Shown: positions 9,237 to 17,972 of the stretch, piece by piece | Layout of the letters: each line of letters begins with the position of its first letter | Position numbering within the stretch: position 1 is the stretch's first letter | Assembly: GCF_014196805.1 (NCBI RefSeq) | Contig: NZ_JACIEI010000010.1 | Location: forward strand, 47,204-111,203 | Reading direction: 5' to 3' | DNA from: Sulfitobacter undariae | Lineage (GTDB): Bacteria > Pseudomonadota > Alphaproteobacteria > Rhodobacterales > Rhodobacteraceae | Length of the DNA stretch: 64,000 nucleotides | The notes under the pieces: model-generated | The model's database searches: none | Seen by the model: only the letters and a program-made list of their open reading frames with translations | Told to the model about the DNA's origin: nothing | Translations under genes and position numbers: made by a program

Positions 9237-9279
9237 GGACTAAGTATTCCTTCATAATCTTAGGTTCACTTAGTCCATG
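9234..9279 (-). promoter_or_regulatory. 12-bp inverted repeat that includes the start codon of the H-NS-like gene
   Basis: CATGGACTAAGT (9234-9245) and ACTTAGTCCATG (9268-9279) are perfect reverse complements separated by 22 bases. On the gene strand the downstream arm ends in the ATG initiation codon and the spacer contains the GAAGGAA Shine-Dalgarno-like stretch. As RNA it can fold so that the start codon is paired; as DNA it is a palindromic operator candidate overlapping the start. The region just upstream is strongly AT-rich, as expected for an H-NS target. Confidence 0.75.
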
Positions 9280-9318
9280 TTTTTAAATTTTCCACTACTA
9301 ATTGTATTTAGACGGGAA

Positions 9319-11289
9319 TTATTCGGCAGAAATTGGCGCAGGTTCAACCAAAGTAACGATATCTGCCATAATTGTATTCAGCTCGAAATCTTTTGGGGTA
9401 TAGACCCGCGACACACCCATTTTCAAAAGACGTTTCGCATCTTCGTCGGGAATAATACCGCCGACAATAACTGGAATATGACCAAGACCTGCGTCACGCA
9501 TTTGCGCCATTAAGTCTTCAACCAGAGGAATATGCGAGCCGGAAAGAATAGACAGCCCGACAACATGGGCTTGGTCCTCTAATGCGGCGGTAACAATTTC
9601 TGTTGGGGTCAGGCGGATGCCCTCATAGGCGATATCCATACCGCAATCGCGGGCGCGAACGGCGATTTGTTCTGCCCCGTTAGAGTGGCCATCAAGGCCG
9701 GGTTTACCGACAAGGAATTTCAGGCGGCGGCCCAGACGGTCACTGACAGCGTCCACAGCCATGCGCAGATCATCCAGACCTTCGGTTTTATTGGAACGGC
9801 CTTTGCCAACGCCGGTAGGGCCACGGTATTCGCCATGAACGGCGCGCATTTGTTCGGCCCATTCGCCTGTGGTCACACCCGCTTTGGCTGCAACAATAGA
9901 CGCAGGCATGATATTGCGGCCTGCTTGTGCGGCGGCACGTAGGTCTTTCAGGGCGGCTTGGACCTCGCCTTCGTTGCGTTGATCACGCCATGCATTCAGA
10001 CGTTCGATTTGTTCGGCCTCGGCTGCGGGGTCCACAACCATGATGCCACCATCGCCTGTCATCAGCGGTGAAGGTTCACCTTTTTGCCATTTGTTCACGC
10101 CAACAACGATGGTTTCGCCAGCTTCAATGCGTCCAAGGCGGTCGGCATTGCTGTCGACAAGGCGCGACTTCATATAGTCGATGCCTTCAATTGCGCCGCC
10201 CATACTATCAATATGCGCCAATTCGGCGCGTGCGCCTTCTTTCAGTGCTTCTACTTTGGCGTCCACTGCAGGGTTGCCATCAAATAGATCATCAAATTCC
10301 AATAGATCGGTTTCATAGGCCATGATTTGTTGCATCCGCATTGACCATTGCTGGTCCCACGGGCGTGGCAGGCCCAAGGCTTCGTTCCATGCAGGCAATT
10401 GCACCGCACGTGCACGGGCCTTTTTGCTCAGAGTAACGGCGAGCATTTCAATGAGAATGCGGTAGACGTTATTTTCGGGCTGCTGTTCGGTCAGGCCCAG
10501 CGAATTGACCTGAACGCCATAGCGAAAGCGGCGGTATTTCGGATCAGTGACGCCGTAACGTGTTTCGCAAATCTCGTCCCACAAATCGACAAAGGCGCGC
10601 ATTTTGCACATCTCGGTCACGAAACGAATACCGGCGTTTACGAAGAACGAAATACGGCCCACCAGTGCCGGGAAGTCTTCTTCTGCAACGCGGGGGCGCA
10701 ATTGGTCTAATACAGCGGTGGCGGTGGCCAGAGCAAATGACAGTTCTTGTTCCGGCGTCGCGCCTGCTTCTTGCAAATGGTAGGAACAAACGTTCATCGG
10801 GTTCCATTTGGGGACCGATGTATAGCAGTACTCGGCCACATCCGCGATCATCTTGAGCGAGGGCGCAGGTGGGCAGATATAGGTGCCGCGCGACAGATAT
10901 TCCTTGATCAAGTCGTTTTGTACGGTGCCTTGCAGTTTCGATACATCGGCGCCTTGTTCCTCGGCCACAGCAATATAAAGCGACAACAGCCAAGGCGCTG
11001 TTGCGTTGATCGTCATGGAGGTGTTCATTTGCTCCAGTGGGATGTCTTTGAACAGGGCACGCATGTCGCCCAAGTGGCCGACAGGCACGCCAACCTTGCC
11101 GACTTCGCCGCGCGACAGGATGTGATCGCTGTCATAGCCTGTTTGCGTGGGCAGATCGAAAGCAACCGATAGACCTGTTTGGCCTTTGGCAAGATTGCCG
11201 CGGTATAACTCGTTTGAGGCCTCTGCCGTCGAGTGGCCCGCATAGGTGCGGATCAACCAAGGGCGGTCTTTTTGCGGAACTTCGGTCAT
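9319..11289 (-). CDS. ecm: Ethylmalonyl-CoA mutase (MeaA type)
   Basis: B12-dependent isomerase converting (2R)-ethylmalonyl-CoA to (2S)-methylsuccinyl-CoA in the ethylmalonyl-CoA pathway. The 656-residue single chain has the TIM-barrel acyl-CoA mutase domain (TGLSVAFDLPTQTGYDSDH near residue 40) followed by a C-terminal cobalamin domain with the DxHxxG signature as DGHSNGAEQIA, then SGSH and GG motifs. Assignment to Ecm rather than methylmalonyl-CoA mutase rests on the single-chain MeaA-like sequence and the ccr gene 2.3 kb away. The start at 11289 (MTEVPQK) follows AAAGAGG; the longer frame to 11382 runs into the neighbouring gene. Confidence 0.93.
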   Translation of the reverse strand: MTEVPQKDRPWLIRTYAGHSTAEASNELYRGNLAKGQTGLSVAFDLPTQTGYDSDHILSRGEVGKVGVPVGHLGDMRALFKDIPLEQMNTSMTINATAPWLLSLYIAVAEEQGADVSKLQGTVQNDLIKEYLSRGTYICPPAPSLKMIADVAEYCYTSVPKWNPMNVCSYHLQEAGATPEQELSFALATATAVLDQLRPRVAEEDFPALVGRISFFVNAGIRFVTEMCKMRAFVDLWDEICETRYGVTDPKYRRFRYGVQVNSLGLTEQQPENNVYRILIEMLAVTLSKKARARAVQLPAWNEALGLPRPWDQQWSMRMQQIMAYETDLLEFDDLFDGNPAVDAKVEALKEGARAELAHIDSMGGAIEGIDYMKSRLVDSNADRLGRIEAGETIVVGVNKWQKGEPSPLMTGDGGIMVVDPAAEAEQIERLNAWRDQRNEGEVQAALKDLRAAAQAGRNIMPASIVAAKAGVTTGEWAEQMRAVHGEYRGPTGVGKGRSNKTEGLDDLRMAVDAVSDRLGRRLKFLVGKPGLDGHSNGAEQIAVRARDCGMDIAYEGIRLTPTEIVTAALEDQAHVVGLSILSGSHIPLVEDLMAQMRDAGLGHIPVIVGGIIPDEDAKRLLKMGVSRVYTPKDFELNTIMADIVTLVEPAPISAE

Positions 11290-11336
11290 GGCGGCCTCTT
11301 TGAATCGGGTTGGCAATAATCTTGCGTTAGTTGGAG

Positions 11337-11364
11337 GGTATAGGCAACTTTCGGCAAGTGTCAA
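11337..11364 (-). promoter_or_regulatory. Candidate sigma-70 promoter of ecm
   Basis: On the minus strand TTGACA (11359-11364) is followed after 16 bases by TATACC (11337-11342), about 48 bases upstream of the ecm start. The -35 box overlaps the last codon of the upstream GNAT gene, so ecm can be expressed independently of it. Found by eye. Confidence 0.5.
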
Positions 11365-11975
11365 TTCGCCGCAATGCGGCATGTGTGATCAACTGTCCAC
11401 GTCATCGGGGTTGATGTCGAAAAACCGAATAGCCATCGGAGGGGGCCGACATGTTGCGGGGCGGCTGCAATAAATCCTTCGCGCAGATACAAGGCACGGG
11501 CTCGTGGATTTATATCAATGACGTCGAGACGGACATGCGCAAGATTGCGCGATTGTGCATGAGCTTTGATCGCGTCTAACAATGCGGTGCCGACCCCAAG
11601 ACCGCGTGCCGCGGCATCCACGCAGATCCCGTCCATGAGTAAAGTGTTTTCGGCCAAATCACGCTCCAAAAGGTGAAGAAAGGGCGCCCGCCATGACGCA
11701 CCAAGCCAACCGTAATACTGTGAAAGCTCGCGCAGCCCACCACCCGTCAACGCGCCTTCGGCGGTCTTGAAACCGGCAACGCCGATCACTTTTCCCGCAG
11801 GGCTACGCGCAACCAGTGCGAAGTCGGGTGAAATGATATGCTCAAAAAAGGCAAGCGCACGTGGGGTAGGGCCCAATAGGCGCCCCAACTTTGCAGAGAA
11901 AGCCTGCCAATAGAGGCGTGCTATGTCTGGGCGCTCTTGTTCGGTAAAACCTGAGGATATTTTGAATTTTGACAC
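11361..11975 (-). CDS. GNAT-family N-acetyltransferase
   Basis: 204-residue acetyl-CoA-dependent transferase of unknown acceptor. The GNAT core is visible: beta-strand 4 MDGICVDAAARGLGVGTALL with the pyrophosphate-binding R/Q-x2-G-x-G/A signature as RGLGVG (about residues 128-133), then the helix LDAIKAHAQ and the NPRARALYLREGF block typical of motif B. It is divergent from the acyltransferase gene and immediately upstream of ecm, within the ccr-ecm neighbourhood, so it may share regulation, but a role in that pathway is not shown. Confidence 0.85.
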   Translation of the reverse strand: MSKFKISSGFTEQERPDIARLYWQAFSAKLGRLLGPTPRALAFFEHIISPDFALVARSPAGKVIGVAGFKTAEGALTGGGLRELSQYYGWLGASWRAPFLHLLERDLAENTLLMDGICVDAAARGLGVGTALLDAIKAHAQSRNLAHVRLDVIDINPRARALYLREGFIAAAPQHVGPLRWLFGFSTSTPMTWTVDHTCRIAAN

Positions 11976-12041
11976 CCGACACTCCTTAAAACTATGAGTT
12001 AGATATTGTCCTAAGTGTTACAGACTGCAAGTGTAGGGCAC

Positions 12042-13451
12042 ATGACACAAACAGTGCAGCTTCCTCTTTGGCTTTTTGTCCTGATCGTACTGTTCGCTGC
12101 GGTGACAGCGCTCAGCCACTTTCTATTGCCTTCTGTGCGCTGGTTCTTTCGCCGCCGTTTTGAAAAAGCAGTTGCGCGGCTGAATAGTCGGCTTAAACGC
12201 CCAATCCAGCCGTTTAAATTGGCGCGGCGTCACGATATGATTCAGCGGTTGATTTATGATCCCGAGGTCTCGCGTGAGATCGCTTTATATGCTGAGCATA
12301 ATAAGGTTCCCGAAGCGGTGGCCTTTCAAAAAGCTCATGAATACGCCCGCGACATTGTGCCCAGCTTTTCGGCATTCGCCTATTTCAGTTTCGCCATGCG
12401 GTTGGCCAAATGGCTGGCCGAAGCGGTCTACCGTATTCGCACTGCATCGCAAAATGATGTCATCATTGCCGCCATCCCCGAGGATGCAACGCCTGTGTTT
12501 GTTATGAACCACCGCAGCAATATGGATTATGTGCTGGTGACTTATCTGGCCTCCAAGACTTCCACGCTCAGCTATGCAGTCGGAGAATGGGCGCGGGTGT
12601 GGCCGTTGTCTTCTTTGATACGACTGTGGGGTGCGTATTTCATTCGGCGTCATGCGCGGGGCGCGCTTTATCGCAAGGTCCTGTCTCGCTATGTGCAAAT
12701 GGCAACCAACGGAGGCGATACACAGGCGTTTTATCCCGAAGGGGGGTTGAGCCTGACAGGTGCGTTGCAGCCGCCCAAAGTTGGACTTCTTAGCTATCTG
12801 GTAGAGGGGTTTGACCCCGAGGGCGCACGCGACATTGTGTTTGTGCCAGTTGCTATTAACTATGACCGTGTGTTGGAGGACCGCGTTTTGATGGCTGCTC
12901 ATGCGCGGGGGGATCGGCGCTTTGGCGCGCGCATTTCTGTGGCGGTTGCGTTCATTTTGCGCAAACTGTGGAATAGATTGCGCGGCAAAGACACGCGCTT
13001 TGGCACCGCCGCAGTGGCGTTTGGTGATCCGGTGAGCTTGCGAGCGTTGGGTAAAACCGAGGATATTGACGCGCTTTCCAAGACATTGATGAGCAGAATT
13101 GAAGCGGTGATGCCTGTCTTGGGGGTGCCATTGGTGGCGACGGCCTTGGGACGAAAAGGCCCGCTGAACGTGATGGAGCTGGAAGCAGAAGTCGCGCAGA
13201 TACTGGAACGCGTGCCAGAGCAGAGTGTCGCAGTGGACACGCAAAACATCACGGATGAGGTCGCGCGCGCATGTCGCCATATGGAGCAGCATGGTTTGAT
13301 CGCGATGCAAGACGGCGCGTGGGCAGTTTCTGAGGGTCAGCAGGTTGCCGTACAATTTTATGCAAATTCCATTGCGCATTACCTTCCTGAGGCGCATGAA
13401 TTGGATGATGCTGCGAGCGCGAGTGATTATTCTGCGATTGCAAAGTCATAA
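12042..13451 (+). CDS. Membrane-anchored PlsC/PlsB-like acyltransferase
   Basis: 469-residue glycerolipid acyltransferase. A membrane anchor lies at about residues 6-28. The catalytic HxxxxD box is NHRSNMDYV, and the glycerol-phosphate-binding box is YPEGGLSLTG. It probably acylates glycerol-3-phosphate or a lysophospholipid; the extended C-terminal part (about residues 290-469) makes it longer than ordinary PlsC and more like PlsB-type enzymes. The ATG at 12042 has AGGG upstream; an in-frame GTG at 12015 is an alternative start. It lies between ecm and ccr, 111 bases upstream of ccr. Confidence 0.85.
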   Translation: MTQTVQLPLWLFVLIVLFAAVTALSHFLLPSVRWFFRRRFEKAVARLNSRLKRPIQPFKLARRHDMIQRLIYDPEVSREIALYAEHNKVPEAVAFQKAHEYARDIVPSFSAFAYFSFAMRLAKWLAEAVYRIRTASQNDVIIAAIPEDATPVFVMNHRSNMDYVLVTYLASKTSTLSYAVGEWARVWPLSSLIRLWGAYFIRRHARGALYRKVLSRYVQMATNGGDTQAFYPEGGLSLTGALQPPKVGLLSYLVEGFDPEGARDIVFVPVAINYDRVLEDRVLMAAHARGDRRFGARISVAVAFILRKLWNRLRGKDTRFGTAAVAFGDPVSLRALGKTEDIDALSKTLMSRIEAVMPVLGVPLVATALGRKGPLNVMELEAEVAQILERVPEQSVAVDTQNITDEVARACRHMEQHGLIAMQDGAWAVSEGQQVAVQFYANSIAHYLPEAHELDDAASASDYSAIAKS

Positions 13452-13562
13452 AGTTACCAAAATGACGCCCTTGAGGTTGCAATGTTGCGCGACCATCTTT
13501 AGTCATTCGTCAAGAGCCGCGATTCTGCACTGCGGCACCCCTTATTTACGCAGGAGACCGAC

Positions 13563-14843
13563 ATGGCACTGGATACTACGATCGCGCAATACGAGGCCCC
13601 TGAAAAAGACCTCTATGAGTTGGGCGAAATGCCCCCCATGGGCTATGTGCCAAAGCAGATGTATTCGTGGGCGATCCGCCGCGAACGTCACGGCAATCCT
13701 AACACCGCGATGTTGGAAGAAGTTGTCGATGTCCCCGCGCTGGACAGCCAGGATGTTCTGGTCATGGTGATGGCGGCAGGCGTGAACTATAATGGCGTTT
13801 GGGCGGCTCTTGGCACTCCCATCAGCCCGTTTGACGGTCACAAGCAGCCATATCACATCGCGGGTTCTGATGCGGCTGGCATCGTCTGGGCCGTGGGTGA
13901 CAAGGTCAAGCGCTGGAAAGTGGGCGACGAAGTTGTTGTGCATTGCAACCAAGATGACGGCGACGATGAGGAATGCAACGGCGGCGATCCGATGTATTCC
14001 CCGACCCAGCGCATCTGGGGATATGAGACTCCTGATGGTTCCTTCAGCCAGTTCACACGTGTGCAAAGCCAGCAATTGATGCCACGCCCCAAGCACCTGA
14101 CATGGGAAGAAAGTGCCTGCTATACGCTGACGCTGGCCACAGCATACCGCATGTTGTTCGGTCATGAGCCCCATGATTTGAAGCCGGGTCAGAACGTTCT
14201 GGTTTGGGGTGCGTCTGGTGGTCTGGGATCTTATGCGATCCAGTTGATCAATACGGCAGGTGCCAATGCCATCGGCGTTATTTCCGATGAAAGCAAACGC
14301 GAGTTTGTGATGGATTTGGGTGCCAAAGGCGTGTTGAACCGCAAGGATTTCAACTGCTGGGGTCAATTGCCCAAAGTGGGCAGCGACGAATACGGCGTGT
14401 GGTTCAACGAGACACGCAAATTCGGCAAAGCGATCTGGGACATCACTGGCAAAGGCGTAAACGTCGACATGGTGTTCGAGCACCCCGGCGAGGCGACATT
14501 CCCTGTTTCCACATTTGTGGTGAAAAAGGGCGGCATGGTTGTGATCTGTGCGGGGACCAGTGGTTTCAACCTGACGTTCGACGTGCGTTATATGTGGATG
14601 CACCAGAAGCGTTTGCAGGGCTCGCACTTTGCGCATCTCAAGCAGGCTTCTGCCGCGAACAAACTGATGATGGAGCGCCGTCTGGACCCGTGCATGTCTG
14701 AAGTGTTTGCATGGAATGATCTGCCCGAAGCGCATATGAAAATGCTGCGTAACGAGCATAAGCCAGGCAACATGTCTGTACTGGTACAATCGCCTAAAAC
14801 GGGCCTGCGTACATTGGAAGACGCGCTGGACGCTGGCAAGTAA
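13563..14843 (+). CDS. ccr: Crotonyl-CoA carboxylase/reductase
   Basis: NADPH-dependent reductive carboxylation of crotonyl-CoA to (2S)-ethylmalonyl-CoA, the key step of the ethylmalonyl-CoA pathway for acetyl-CoA assimilation. 426 residues of the MDR superfamily: GroES-like N-terminus (VMAAGVNYNGVWAALG) and nucleotide-binding domain with WGASGGLGSYAIQ. The N-terminal extension MALDTTIAQYEAPEKDLYEL and the length are typical of Ccr. GGAG precedes the ATG and a strong terminator follows, so it is probably monocistronic or transcribed with the acyltransferase. Functional partner of Ecm and MeaB. Confidence 0.97.
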   Translation: MALDTTIAQYEAPEKDLYELGEMPPMGYVPKQMYSWAIRRERHGNPNTAMLEEVVDVPALDSQDVLVMVMAAGVNYNGVWAALGTPISPFDGHKQPYHIAGSDAAGIVWAVGDKVKRWKVGDEVVVHCNQDDGDDEECNGGDPMYSPTQRIWGYETPDGSFSQFTRVQSQQLMPRPKHLTWEESACYTLTLATAYRMLFGHEPHDLKPGQNVLVWGASGGLGSYAIQLINTAGANAIGVISDESKREFVMDLGAKGVLNRKDFNCWGQLPKVGSDEYGVWFNETRKFGKAIWDITGKGVNVDMVFEHPGEATFPVSTFVVKKGGMVVICAGTSGFNLTFDVRYMWMHQKRLQGSHFAHLKQASAANKLMMERRLDPCMSEVFAWNDLPEAHMKMLRNEHKPGNMSVLVQSPKTGLRTLEDALDAGK

Positions 14844-14870
14844 CGCCATTTCTCCAGTTTGACATTTTGA

Positions 14871-14903
14871 TGCCCCGCGTACAGGTTGTGCGCGGGGCAT
14901 TTT
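14871..14903 (+). terminator. Rho-independent terminator of ccr
   Basis: A 9-bp GC-rich stem, TGCCCCGCG (14871-14879) with CGCGGGGCA (14891-14899), has an 11-base loop and is followed by TTTTC. It lies 28 bases past the ccr stop. Confidence 0.8.
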
Positions 14904-14980
14904 CATATTCAGCGTTGTAAATTGGGGTGGGGGCCTTAACGGCACTTTCCCCCGTGCGGTCATACGCCTAAAGTCCGCGC

Positions 14981-16519
14981 ATGAGCCAAGACCTTATATA
15001 TTCCGACGACCAAGCCGCCGCCCATGATGCTGTCTGTGCGATGTTGAAATCCGCAGGCATCAGTCTGGAGGATGATCTGTTGATGCCACCAAAGGCGGAT
15101 AAATCGCAGGTGATGGCGGTGACAGGCAAGGCGGGTTCGGGCAAGACCCTGCTTCTGGCCGAGTTGTACCGCGCGCTGGAAGAGGCGGGGGTTGATATTG
15201 TCTCGGGGGAATATGAGAGTAAAAAGCGTAAAGACAAACGCTCGTTAGCGATCCTTGCACCCACCAACAAAGCGGCCAGCGTGTTGCGCTTGCGCGGGGT
15301 GCCTGCCACCACGATCCACCGCATTCTTTATACGCCCGTCTATGACCCAGAATATGAACGCATCGCCGAGTGGCTGGCGGGCAGTGGTGATCGGCCCGTG
15401 GATGTGGAGGGGTTGACCGATGTGGCATTAGACCGTGCGCAGGCCTTTTATGCCAAGAATAAGTCCATTCCGGGTGCATTGGCGGCTGCGGGCCTGCGGG
15501 GCAGTGATTTCATCACCGGATGGAAGCGCCGCGAAGAGCCGTTGGATATTGGCTTTGTTGATGAATCCTCGATGTTGGATGATAAACAATTCGCAGACCT
15601 GAAAGAGATTTTCCCGACTTTGCTGTTGTTCGGTGATCCGGCCCAGTTGGCCCCGGTTGGGCAATCTGGCACGATGGTGTTTGAGAAACTACCCGAAGAG
15701 CGGGTGATGAATCTGAACCGCATTTTCCGGCAAGAAGCTGACAACCCGATCCTTGATCTGGCCCATGCGCTGGCTGATCCTGACATTGGGTTCGAGCAAT
15801 TTGAACGCATGGTCGAAGAGGCCTCCAAACGCGATCCGCGTGTTGTGTGGGGACAGCGGGTTGAGGTGGACCTGATGGCGCGGTCGCCTGTTTTGGTCTG
15901 GCGCAATGCCACGCGCATCCGATTGATCAACGCCTACAGGAATGTGCATGGCGCGCCGGAGGATGCTTTGGTCGAGGGGGAACCTTTGATCTGTGACGGG
16001 ATTGAATTGCCGCTGAAACATCGCAAAAAGCGGTTGGACCTAGAGGCGCGTGGTCTGATCAAAGGTGCACAGGTGGTATATCTGGGGGCAGGGCGCAAAC
16101 CCGGCTTCTCGCGGTTGCATGTGATGGGGGCTGAAGACCCCCAAGTAAGTGCGGCAAGTATCGTAAAAATCGAAAAGCCCGATGAAGAAGAACCCTTTAT
16201 CCCCTTTGCTGCGCGTATGGGGGCCACGTTTTTGCACGGCGCTGCTGTGACGATCCACAAGGCGCAGGGCAGCCAGTGGGACACGGTGCAAGTGTTTGCG
16301 CCTGATCTCTATGCTGCGGCAAGGATGGGGCGGATGGAGGCAGGGCAACCGCTGTGGAAACGGCTGGCCTATGTGGCGATCACCCGTGCGCAAGACCGCC
16401 TGATCTGGGTGGTACGCAACCGTCTGTCGAAACCGACATATGCATTGAACGTCGATGATCTACGCGCCGCCCCTGTTGCGGCCTTGACGTTGGATGCCAC
16501 CGAGGAGGAATTTGGATGA
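14981..16519 (+). CDS. RecD/Dda-like ATP-dependent DNA helicase
   Basis: 512-residue superfamily 1B helicase. Walker A is GKAGSGKTLL (about residues 49-58), motif II is FVDESSML, motif III is LFGDPAQLAPVG, motif IV region is NRIFRQEADNPIL, and the C-terminal motifs are TIHKAQGSQWDTV and YVAITRAQDRLIWV (UvrD_C_2). It is shorter than RecD and has no RecB/RecC partners here, so it is a stand-alone RecD2/Dda-type protein that probably unwinds or remodels DNA during repair or replication. The stop overlaps the SDR start (ATGA). Confidence 0.88.
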   Translation: MSQDLIYSDDQAAAHDAVCAMLKSAGISLEDDLLMPPKADKSQVMAVTGKAGSGKTLLLAELYRALEEAGVDIVSGEYESKKRKDKRSLAILAPTNKAASVLRLRGVPATTIHRILYTPVYDPEYERIAEWLAGSGDRPVDVEGLTDVALDRAQAFYAKNKSIPGALAAAGLRGSDFITGWKRREEPLDIGFVDESSMLDDKQFADLKEIFPTLLLFGDPAQLAPVGQSGTMVFEKLPEERVMNLNRIFRQEADNPILDLAHALADPDIGFEQFERMVEEASKRDPRVVWGQRVEVDLMARSPVLVWRNATRIRLINAYRNVHGAPEDALVEGEPLICDGIELPLKHRKKRLDLEARGLIKGAQVVYLGAGRKPGFSRLHVMGAEDPQVSAASIVKIEKPDEEEPFIPFAARMGATFLHGAAVTIHKAQGSQWDTVQVFAPDLYAAARMGRMEAGQPLWKRLAYVAITRAQDRLIWVVRNRLSKPTYALNVDDLRAAPVAALTLDATEEEFG

Positions 16520-17214
16520 AATCTATCATAATCACGGGCGCCAGCTCTGGCATTGGACGGGCCACAGCCGAGATGTTTTTGCAAAATGGCTGGCGGGTGG
16601 GCTTGATTGCGCGCCGTGCTGACGTTTTGCAAGAAGTTGCGCAGGGTCATGACAATGCCATGGCGCTGACGGCGGATGTGACCGACCCAAGTGCGATGAC
16701 GGATGCGTTCACGCGTTTTGGCGAGGTGGATGTGCTGTTCAATAATGCGGGTATGTTCGGCCCATCCGCGCCAATTGATGAAGTTGCTTTGGACGATTGG
16801 GCGCAAGTGTTGGCCGTGAACCTGAACGGAATGTTCATCGCCGCCCGTCTGGCCTTTGGCGCGATGCGTAAGCAAGGACGCGGCGGGCGGATCATCAACA
16901 ACGGCTCTATCAGCGCGCATACCCCGCGCGAAAATTCGATCTGCTATACCACAACCAAACATGCGGTAACGGGGCTGACCAAATCGCTGGCGCTGGATGG
17001 GCGACCTTTTGACATTACAGCAGGCCAGATTGACATCGGCAATGCCGAAAGCGCAATTGTCACCGAGTTGAAGGCGGGTAACCCTGACATGCATACGATG
17101 GATGTGCGCCACGCCGCGTCATCGGTGCTGCACATGGCGCAATTGCCGCTGGGGGCCAACGTGCCGTTTATGACAGTGATGGCAACCAAAATGCCATATT
17201 TGGGGCGCGGTTAA
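16516..17214 (+). CDS. Short-chain dehydrogenase/reductase
   Basis: 232-residue classical SDR. The cofactor motif TGASSGIGRA is near the N-terminus, NNAG follows (about residue 75), the catalytic Ser is in NNGSIS and the catalytic Tyr-x3-Lys is in CYTTTKHA. It oxidises or reduces an alcohol/ketone with NAD(P); the substrate cannot be read from the sequence. Start overlaps the helicase stop by four bases; its stop overlaps the convergent TIGR02186 gene by four bases. Confidence 0.9.
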   Translation: MKSIIITGASSGIGRATAEMFLQNGWRVGLIARRADVLQEVAQGHDNAMALTADVTDPSAMTDAFTRFGEVDVLFNNAGMFGPSAPIDEVALDDWAQVLAVNLNGMFIAARLAFGAMRKQGRGGRIINNGSISAHTPRENSICYTTTKHAVTGLTKSLALDGRPFDITAGQIDIGNAESAIVTELKAGNPDMHTMDVRHAASSVLHMAQLPLGANVPFMTVMATKMPYLGRG

Positions 17215-17972
17215 CGGCGCAGCAGGTTAAACACAGCCGAGGCACCCCATCCTGCCGCAATAGCAATGGCAAGGGACATCAGCCCGTAAAGCAAGGATTG
17301 CTCGCGGCTGAGCACAAACAGCCAGCGTTCCAGTCCGACTTTGCGCACATAGATGCTGGTTTCATATTCAGCTACAACCGCGCCCGCACGAGTGAGCAGG
17401 ATACGCGTCAGGTATTCCCCTTCGGTCAGGGCGGCAGGCAGTGCAACCGAGGTGCGAAACAGCGTTTCTTCGTCTAGGCTGACCGTGCCTTCGTTCAACT
17501 GGTATTGGTTGGCTTTGGTTTTGATCCGGATCAAGGCTTCGGTAAAAGTGCTGGCGTTCTCGACACTGTCAGGCGCCCCAACCGAGCGGATGGCGAGAGG
17601 GATAGAGATGCGGTGGCGCAGGTCTTCTGTAGCGCTGAGTGCTACGCTCAAGGGCGCGCTGGTAGACACTGCATAGAAGCTGGGCGCGCTGTCAATTTCG
17701 ACAGCGTCGGTGTTGATCCAGATGCCATACCGTTTTTCTTTTCGCCAAACGGTTTTCTCTTCCGAGGGGCCAGCGACGGTCACGATCACCTCAAGCGGGG
17801 GATCAGCAGGGATGGGTGCGTCGCGTTTGACAGCGCCAAAAATCAGGATCTCCGAGCCGTCGAAATTGGTATTGATCGAAACAGTGTCACTGCTGAGACC
17901 CAGCACAATTTCCTCGGCGGCGGCGGGTAGGCTGGCAAGCCAGAACAGGCAGGCGGCAAGAAACTTGTGCAT
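17211..17972 (-). CDS. TIGR02186 family membrane-anchored protein
   Basis: 253-residue exported protein: cleavable signal peptide MHKFLAACLFWLASLPAAAEE, a beta-rich periplasmic domain, and a single C-terminal membrane helix (about residues 226-248) ending in a basic tail. This layout is that of the alphaproteobacterial TIGR02186 proteins, which are commonly encoded next to a TauE/SafE permease, as here. The ATG at 17972 overlaps the permease stop (ATGA), so the two are translationally coupled; an upstream start at 18044 is rejected because it would bury the signal peptide. Probably an accessory of the permease; biochemical role unknown. Confidence 0.85.
   Translation of the reverse strand: MHKFLAACLFWLASLPAAAEEIVLGLSSDTVSINTNFDGSEILIFGAVKRDAPIPADPPLEVIVTVAGPSEEKTVWRKEKRYGIWINTDAVEIDSAPSFYAVSTSAPLSVALSATEDLRHRISIPLAIRSVGAPDSVENASTFTEALIRIKTKANQYQLNEGTVSLDEETLFRTSVALPAALTEGEYLTRILLTRAGAVVAEYETSIYVRKVGLERWLFVLSREQSLLYGLMSLAIAIAAGWGASAVFNLLRR

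Noticed and set aside
12285..13397. Long minus-strand frame opposite the acyltransferase gene
   Set aside because: Opposite a gene with clear catalytic motifs; composition typical of a shadow.
13542..14963. 473-codon minus-strand frame opposite ccr
   Set aside because: Fully antisense to ccr, no recognisable motif, biased composition.
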